The notes beneath the pieces are model-generated. The model ran no database searches. It saw nothing but the letters and a program-made list of their open reading frames with translations, and had not been told where the DNA came from. This document shows, piece by piece, positions 5,648-10,007 of a stretch of DNA of 10,007 nt. The DNA is from Thaumasiovibrio sp043421945 (GTDB lineage Bacteria; Pseudomonadota; Gammaproteobacteria; Enterobacterales; Vibrionaceae): the NCBI GenBank assembly GCA_043421945.1, contig JBHOGO010000118.1, positions 1 to 10,007 on the forward strand, written 5' to 3'. Both the position numbers and the translations under genes were made by a program. Every line of letters begins with the position of its first letter. Position 1 is the stretch's first letter.

Positions 5648-8224
5648 TTATAAAAAGTCCCATCGAATATTAGCGATTGCTATTTTTAATCCGCCTTTAG
5701 TTTGTAAAACAAATGATTTATTAACATTTGAGAAATCAATAGTGCCAATATCGAGCAAGTGAATTGGAACCTGAACGGTCATCCATTGGTTTAGTGATGC
5801 TGGCAAAGATTTTGTTATATCATAAGACAAGACATCGTCAATTAACTCACCGTCTGATTGAGACAATGTCAACATAACGGGGTGTTGAGGTGGCTCAACG
5901 ATGTAGACTTCAAACGCGATATACCCTTCATTTTCACGGAAGTGAGAAAGATCATCAGGGGCATCAAAGCAGGACTCTACGTATACTGCACTTTGCTTGT
6001 CAGTAACAAAATCAAGCAACGCCGCATCTTGCTGCTGTTGATAATTGAACGGCGTGGTTGTCACACTATCCAAAATAACGCGGTTATTTCGAGAAACATC
6101 CTTGGTAACATTTTTTTCAACGTCAAGCACCTTCAGCTGGTAATCACCAATCGTTGCTTTGATACCGAACAGCTCTAACGCACTTTTCGCTGACGCACTT
6201 CCATCACCATCCTCATCCAACGGAATATCGTCTAAATATTGGTTGTAATGGCTTGCTGTATCACTGTATTGCAAACCGTAGCCGTAGCCGAAGAGTGGTG
6301 CGTGTTCGCCTTCAGGATCTTGCTCTCCCTCTGGCACGATATAGTTCGGAATATGAGTGAGGTGACCACTAACCGTTGCAGACAATTTCTTCGCTGGCCA
6401 TGAATATGAAAGCGTACCTTGGAAGTCATAGATAGGCATCCCGGCTTCATCACCAACCAAAACATCGACAATACCCGCGCCTTCACTGCCCGGAAGCCAT
6501 GCGGCAACAAACGCGTCAGACTTGGATATTTCTTCGTTCACATAAAGCGGTCGGCCCGAGAAAAAGACACTAATGGTTTTTACGCCAGCACTATGTAGAC
6601 GACGGATCAGCAGAACGTCTTCTCGGTAGCTTTTCTTCAGGGCAGCATAGTCAAGTGATTGCCACTCTTTAATATCACCCATCATCTCCGCGTAAGGATC
6701 TTCACCAAACACGACCACAGCAACATCATCTTCTGAATACTCACCCGCGAGCTTAGGGTCGAAAATAACATTATCGACACCCAATTTATCTTCTAAAGCG
6801 GCTTTCATTGTTGTCGCGCCAGGGAAGTCATCCAGGGTATTTTCATCCCCTTGCCAAGTCAGACTCCAACCACCTGTTTGCTTTTGCAAATCATCAGCAG
6901 CACTACCCGTAAGAATGACTCGCTGTTGAGCGCGTAGCGGTAAAATGCCTTCTTTATTTTTTAGAAGTACAATTGATTTACGTACTGCTTCACGTGCTAA
7001 TTCACGGTGGGCTGGGCAGCCCAGAATAGATTGGTTCCCTGCATGCGTACGTAGTGAAGGTTGTGGTTTATCCCACAAGCCAGCACGCATTTTTACTCGT
7101 AGGATGCGCGTAACGGCATCATTGATACGTGACATCGGAATTGTGCCGTTTTGTACATCTGCCAGCGTTTGTTGATAAACGGCTAGCCAGTGTACAGGTA
7201 CCATTAATACGTCATTCCCCGCATTAATCGCATAAGTCGCATCTTCATCAGAACAACGGTTAACTTCAGCGTGCCCGTTCCAGTCAGTGACAATTAAACC
7301 GTCAAAGCCCATTTTTTCTTTTAAAACGTCAGTCAATAAGTAGTGGCTGCCATGAAGTTTGCCATTATAGGCTTCTTCGAATTCACCCTCATTAGCATGG
7401 TCGTAATTGGCTGGGTTAACCCAGCTATTAAACGATGACATCACTACTTGGGCACCCGCAGACAAACCACTAAAGTAGCCGGCTGCGTGGACATTAATGA
7501 GCATCTCTTCCGAGTAAGCGTTAATACCGCGGTCTACGCCCGTCTCGGTACCACCATCACCAACCCAGTGCTTCACGTTAGAGATAACACGTTGATCTGA
7601 CTTAAGAGAGTTTACGTCCCCTTGCAGCCCTTTAACCATTTCATGTGCATAAGCATGAGTAATCTCTGGGTTCTCAGAGTAACCTTCGTAAACACGTCCC
7701 CAACGCAAGTCACGTGGTGTCGCCACTGTTGGGGCAAATGTCCAATCGAGACCAGTCGCAACAACTTCTAGTGCCGTAGCTTCACCGATACGGTGAATAA
7801 GTTCAGGATCTCTTGCAGCACCTAAACCAATGTTATGTGGAAATACCGTTGCGCGGAAAACATTATTGTGACCATGGACAGCATCCGTTGCCCAAATAAA
7901 TGGAATTCTGAATGGGCGATCTTCAAATGCAGATTCAGTCGCTAACCAAAACTTATCAGCTTCATTCGCCCAGTCCAATGCTGAAGCATATTTATTTTCA
8001 CCAGGCCAAGCACCGCCACCATTAAGAATAGAACCAATTTTGTATTTTTTAATATCTTCAGGCGTCACTGTTCGTAAATCAGGCTGAATCATTTGACCCA
8101 CCTTCTCTTCTAAAGTCATCGCACAGAGAATTTTATTTATCGCTTCTTCTATATTATTATCTTTAGGTATCTCAGAGTTAATGCATGGCCAATCAGCAAA
8201 GAAAGGAAGATTAAATTTAGACAT
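5648..8224 (-). CDS. Family 3 glycoside hydrolase, ExoP-like exo-1,3/1,4-beta-glucan glucohydrolase
   Basis: An 858-residue enzyme predicted to release glucose from the non-reducing ends of beta-glucan oligosaccharides. The GH3 N-terminal barrel covers about 30-385, with MTLEEKVGQM (36-45), the substrate-site pair KH (218-219) and nucleophile Asp314 in IVTDW. The second GH3 domain covers about 410-650, with GGWSLTWQG (451-459), FGEDPYAEMMGD (506-517), SGRP (556-559), AAWLPGSEG (574-582) and the closing FGYGYGL. By spacing from the conserved tryptophan as in barley ExoI, Glu513 is the likely acid/base. Residues of about 690-855 form a beta-rich C-terminal region as in Pseudoalteromonas ExoP. 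The start MSKFNLPFF has no signal peptide, so the enzyme should be cytoplasmic, unlike many secreted relatives. It is the first gene after the regulator; a CRP-type promoter precedes it. The exact linkage cannot be read from sequence. Confidence 0.9.
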   Translation of the reverse strand: MSKFNLPFFADWPCINSEIPKDNNIEEAINKILCAMTLEEKVGQMIQPDLRTVTPEDIKKYKIGSILNGGGAWPGENKYASALDWANEADKFWLATESAFEDRPFRIPFIWATDAVHGHNNVFRATVFPHNIGLGAARDPELIHRIGEATALEVVATGLDWTFAPTVATPRDLRWGRVYEGYSENPEITHAYAHEMVKGLQGDVNSLKSDQRVISNVKHWVGDGGTETGVDRGINAYSEEMLINVHAAGYFSGLSAGAQVVMSSFNSWVNPANYDHANEGEFEEAYNGKLHGSHYLLTDVLKEKMGFDGLIVTDWNGHAEVNRCSDEDATYAINAGNDVLMVPVHWLAVYQQTLADVQNGTIPMSRINDAVTRILRVKMRAGLWDKPQPSLRTHAGNQSILGCPAHRELAREAVRKSIVLLKNKEGILPLRAQQRVILTGSAADDLQKQTGGWSLTWQGDENTLDDFPGATTMKAALEDKLGVDNVIFDPKLAGEYSEDDVAVVVFGEDPYAEMMGDIKEWQSLDYAALKKSYREDVLLIRRLHSAGVKTISVFFSGRPLYVNEEISKSDAFVAAWLPGSEGAGIVDVLVGDEAGMPIYDFQGTLSYSWPAKKLSATVSGHLTHIPNYIVPEGEQDPEGEHAPLFGYGYGLQYSDTASHYNQYLDDIPLDEDGDGSASAKSALELFGIKATIGDYQLKVLDVEKNVTKDVSRNNRVILDSVTTTPFNYQQQQDAALLDFVTDKQSAVYVESCFDAPDDLSHFRENEGYIAFEVYIVEPPQHPVMLTLSQSDGELIDDVLSYDITKSLPASLNQWMTVQVPIHLLDIGTIDFSNVNKSFVLQTKGGLKIAIANIRWDFL

Positions 8225-8271
8225 AGATGAACAGTTCCAATTAAAATTATTCTAAAAACCAACTGGACACC

Positions 8272-8313
8272 ATTCTATCGACAAAGCATATAAAAAACGT
8301 GAGCTACTACACA
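8272..8313 (-). promoter_or_regulatory. Likely CRP-activated promoter of the GH3-transporter operon
   Basis: On the minus strand, TGTGT-AGTAGC-TCACG (8313-8298) matches the CRP consensus TGTGA-N6-TCACA in eight of ten core bases. A -10 box TAGAAT (8277-8272, five of six to TATAAT) follows. With transcription starting at about 8265, the CRP site is centred near -41, the spacing of a class II CRP promoter, and the leader is about 40 bases before the GH3 ATG. No good -35 box is present, as expected for such promoters. Seen in sequence; activity is inferred. Confidence 0.5.
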
Positions 8314-8434
8314 CTTCAATTTAGGGAATAAAACAGTTTTTCATTTCTTGTAATCCTGCACAAATTTCCTATTACCTGTGAAAGAAGAAAGCAAATAATG
8401 AAATTTAATTTCCAAAAAACAATAACTTAAATAG

Positions 8435-8459
8435 TGAAACAAGATTTTACCAAGTTTCA
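8435..8459. repeat. Inverted repeat TGAAAC / GTTTCA after the lacI-type gene
   Basis: TGAAAC (8435-8440) and GTTTCA (8454-8459) are perfect 6-base arms around a 13-base spacer, nine bases beyond the regulator stop codon. It may form a weak stem-loop ending the regulator transcript, although only scattered T follows. Alternatively it may be a regulator site, since TGAAAC also occurs in the palindrome upstream of the regulator. The rest of the 8225-8468 gap holds the promoter described separately and no gene. Confidence 0.3.
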
Positions 8460-8468
8460 TACAAACAG

Positions 8469-9524
8469 TTACACGGATAAAACAGATGCTCTTTTAAACA
8501 GTTCAACTCCCACGTTAATTCGACGAGCGGTCGTATGGGATTCATTGATATCTTCCATCAATAAATGAATAGCAGATGAAGCGAGTACAGAAAAATCACA
8601 ACCTATCGAACTTAATGCTACAGGTAACATGCTAGAAATAGATAAATTATCACAGCCTAAAACAGATATATCATCAGGGACTTTGTACCCACGACACTCA
8701 AGGGCATCAATAAGTGATATTGCCGTTTTATCGCAGACGCAAAATATCGCTGTCACGCCATCAAAGATTCCCTCATCTAACATCTTCGGTAATACATGTT
8801 GAGCACCAAAATCTGATCCTGCTTTACCTTGAGTAATTTTATCTTTTAACTCCTGCATATTATGCAGTTCGCAATAGTCCAAGATATCTATTTTATCACA
8901 TGAAGAAATACCTTTTAATCTTGCCTCAAATAAGAAACTTTCGGTTCTCTGGCGTAAAGAATGCCTAGTTTGAGCCGTTAATATTTTCATATTCACATGC
9001 CCTTGCTCAATGAGGTAATTTGCCGCTAGGCGACCACCTAAATCGTAATCAGGAGAGATACTGGAGACCCGCATTTCATCATCAACACCATTCACTAATA
9101 TCTTTGGAATACCACGAGCTTCAAGAATATGCATCAAATTACGATCTTCACTACCAAGCAACATGGCAGCTTCAACACTGGCGAGCTTCTCTTCAATCTG
9201 CTGCTGTGTATGATTTTCGTTGAGCAACACCAAGTGCGCTTTCAAACCAATTTTTTCACAGTGTAGGCGAACTTCTTGAAGCATTTCAGCATAAAAAAGA
9301 TCGGGCGAGTCAAACGAATCTGTTGAGATCAACGTGACGCTAGTGAAGGGCAATGCCAATTTAACATTGGTTTTTTTGCGCTCATATCCACACTTTTCCA
9401 TTGCTGCTTCCACTTTTTCACGAATGTCTTGCTGCACATTCATGTTGTGGTTCAACACACGAGAAACCGTGCTTTTCGAAACGCCAGACAAGGTAGAAAT
9501 GTCGCTAAGTGTCGGTTTTTTCAC
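8469..9524 (-). CDS. LacI-family transcriptional regulator
   Basis: A 351-residue DNA-binding regulator, probably a repressor of this sugar locus that is released by an imported oligosaccharide or breakdown product. The N-terminal helix-turn-helix TLSDISTLSGVSKSTVSRVLN (about 5-25) is typical of LacI proteins, followed by the hinge ending CGYERKK. The periplasmic-binding-protein-like core from about 60 onward shows family landmarks: SPDYDLGGRLAANYLIEQGH, AIFCVCDKTAISLIDALECRGYKVPDDISVLGCDN. I chose the GTG at 9524 because AAGGGA (9536-9531) stands six bases before it and because LacI proteins start right before this motif (KKPTLSDI). An in-frame extension to 9581 would add 19 unrelated residues over the likely promoter. 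It lies 244 bp upstream of the GH3 gene on the same strand and faces away from the GH88 gene. The effector is unknown. Confidence 0.9.
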   Translation of the reverse strand: MKKPTLSDISTLSGVSKSTVSRVLNHNMNVQQDIREKVEAAMEKCGYERKKTNVKLALPFTSVTLISTDSFDSPDLFYAEMLQEVRLHCEKIGLKAHLVLLNENHTQQQIEEKLASVEAAMLLGSEDRNLMHILEARGIPKILVNGVDDEMRVSSISPDYDLGGRLAANYLIEQGHVNMKILTAQTRHSLRQRTESFLFEARLKGISSCDKIDILDYCELHNMQELKDKITQGKAGSDFGAQHVLPKMLDEGIFDGVTAIFCVCDKTAISLIDALECRGYKVPDDISVLGCDNLSISSMLPVALSSIGCDFSVLASSAIHLLMEDINESHTTARRINVGVELFKRASVLSV

Positions 9525-9554
9525 GATATATCCCTTACAACTGTGATTACATTG

Positions 9555-9583
9555 ATCATAAAGTAATCCGTCTTCAAGCACAA
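9555..9583 (-). promoter_or_regulatory. Candidate promoter of the LacI-family gene
   Basis: On the minus strand, TTGTGC (9583-9578) and TATGAT (9560-9555) are separated by exactly 17 bases. The -10 box matches in five of six positions and the -35 box in three. Transcription would begin about 25 bases before the GTG start at 9524, leaving room for its AAGGGA ribosome site. Confidence 0.35.
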
Positions 9584-9626
9584 AACATTTCTCAAAACAG
9601 TCACAACGAGAAAAATTCCACGCACA

Positions 9627-9638
9627 TGAAACTTTTCA
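9627..9638. promoter_or_regulatory. Candidate operator palindrome in the regulator/GH88 gap
   Basis: TGAAA-CT-TTTCA is an inverted repeat with perfect 5-base arms in the divergent gap between the regulator and the GH88 gene. LacI-family operators are usually short palindromes, often with TGAAAC-type arms around a CG centre. This one lacks the CG centre, so it is only a candidate for the local regulator. Confidence 0.25.
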
Positions 9639-9723
9639 CAACAAGATCTCCATCACACACATTTTTAAAACAGCAGTTCATAATAAATCACAACAACGTT
9701 CCTGAATCCGTACTAGAGGCCTT

Positions 9724-9931
9724 ATGTGTCATCAACATTCTCTTGAAGTAATCAAAAACGATATCATTGAGTCAGTTCGTCGAAACATTCCCGTCATTGG
9801 TGTTCGTAATCCAATGGTCGGTAATGGCGCACCAAACTTTGATTGGCACTATCCGGACGAGTACTTCTGGACCGACTCATTTTGGACAGGACAATTATGG
9901 TTGGCTTATAGCCTGACAGGCGACCAATCGA
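9724..9931 (+). pseudogene. GH88 unsaturated glucuronyl hydrolase, 5' fragment cut by an insertion
   Basis: About 69 codons of a GH88-type gene remain. GH88 enzymes hydrolyse the unsaturated uronic acid left at the non-reducing end by polysaccharide lyases. The recognisable piece is residues 49-67, WTDSFWTGQLWLAYSLTGD, the conserved first helix region of this family; full proteins are about 370-400 residues, so the catalytic aspartates are missing. AGAGG at 9715-9719 precedes the ATG by four bases. After about 9931 the sequence changes to the end of an IS200/IS605-type element, which supplies ten unrelated residues and a stop at 9961-9963. The remaining part of the gene may lie beyond the element, outside this window. 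It is transcribed away from the regulator, an arrangement that suggests shared control. The family call rests on a short motif; the related GH105 family is less likely. Confidence 0.6.
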
Positions 9932-10007
9932 GTGAATTACTCCCACTAAATCAAAGATTATAGTGTGAGCTTCTTGGTGTAGCCTTGACTTACTCGCCAA
10001 ACTCACC
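9912..10007 (-). ncRNA. 3' portion of a predicted omega-RNA (reRNA) with guide reading into GH88
   Basis: In TnpB elements, a non-coding RNA from the 3' end of tnpB through the right end guides the TnpB nuclease, and its guide is the first 16-20 bases beyond the element. Here that would be TCGATTGGTCGCCTGT and a few more bases (from 9931 downwards), antisense to the GH88 fragment. Only the 3' part of the scaffold, including the right-end hairpin, is in the window. This is by analogy with the family; the tnpB gene itself is not visible. Confidence 0.4.
9932..10007 (-). mobile_element. Right end of an IS200/IS605-family (TnpB-type) element, partial
   Basis: Read on the minus strand, this ends in GGGAGTAATTCAC, resembling the GGGAGTAGTTCAA-type right ends of TnpB-carrying IS200/IS605 elements. 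A near-perfect hairpin precedes it: on the plus strand CTC, CACTA and AATC (9940-9942, 9944-9948, 9949-9952) pair with GATT, TAGTG and GAG (9956-9959, 9961-9965, 9967-9969), with an AAA loop. On the minus strand the hairpin has a single unpaired T (position 9960), the hallmark recognised by Y1 transposases. No terminal inverted repeat or target duplication is expected in this family. A frame reading GEFGE then stop (10007-9990) may be the C-terminus of tnpB. The element lies inside GH88 and continues off the right edge; the boundary is good to a base or two. Confidence 0.68.

Noticed and set aside
5858..6178. 106-residue open frame on the plus strand inside the GH3 gene
   Set aside because: It is antisense to the C-terminal part of the GH3 enzyme and has no recognisable features.
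9525..9581. Longer N-terminus for the LacI-family protein (start at 9581)
   Set aside because: The extra 19 residues do not resemble LacI N-termini, the extension covers the likely promoter, and the GTG at 9524 has a well-placed AAGGGA.
9509..9751. 80-residue plus-strand frame across the regulator start and the divergent gap
   Set aside because: It overlaps the regulator's first codons and the GH88 start in another frame, has no domain, and covers regulatory DNA.
9794..10006. Minus-strand 70-residue frame from the right edge
   Set aside because: It runs through the IS right-end hairpin into antisense GH88, so it is a junction artefact; the nearby GEFGE-stop frame is a better candidate for a tnpB tail.
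1..10007. Composite transposon formed by the two flanking insertion sequences
   Set aside because: The two elements belong to different families with different transposition chemistry and do not share ends.

Overview
The window looks like accessory chromosomal DNA of a gammaproteobacterium, most likely a Vibrio or close marine relative. This rests on the moderate-to-low GC content, the LamB-type porin, the style of the Opp-type ABC genes and the insertion-sequence types. Species cannot be fixed from the sequence alone. The core is one carbohydrate-uptake and degradation locus on the minus strand, bounded on both sides by pieces of unrelated insertion sequences.

Layout, left to right. Positions 1-57 encode the first 19 residues of an IS1595-family transposase (minus strand), followed by an AT-rich boundary with palindromes and a short direct repeat. 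Then, all on the minus strand and so transcribed right to left, come a LamB-family sugar porin (261-1490), two Opp/Dpp-type ABC ATPases (1616-2596 and 2596-3630), two permeases (3627-4577 and 4589-5578), a large family 3 glycoside hydrolase of the ExoP type (5648-8224) and a LacI-family regulator (8469-9524). On the plus strand, a GH88 unsaturated-glucuronyl-hydrolase gene begins at 9724. It is cut off at about 9931 by the right end of an IS200/IS605-family (TnpB-type) element that runs off the window.

How the genes would work together: the porin passes oligosaccharides across the outer membrane. The permease pair and the two ATPases import them through the inner membrane. The GH3 enzyme, which has no signal peptide, would then release glucose from the non-reducing end in the cytoplasm. 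A promoter before the GH3 gene has a CRP-like site at about -41 and a -10 box, which fits catabolite control; the LacI-type protein is the likely substrate-sensing repressor. GH88 would have removed an unsaturated uronic acid from lyase products, so the original substrate may have been an acidic, glucose-containing glycan. That step is now broken.

Most notable points: (1) the importer genes have no substrate-binding protein; (2) the element in GH88 shows a right-end hairpin with an unpaired T, and its predicted omega-RNA guide would be GH88 sequence, so the element would be programmed against intact GH88 alleles; (3) there are two intercistronic hairpins, one with a possible alternative pairing that covers the ribosome binding site of the first permease. 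I saw no tRNA, rRNA or CRISPR array.
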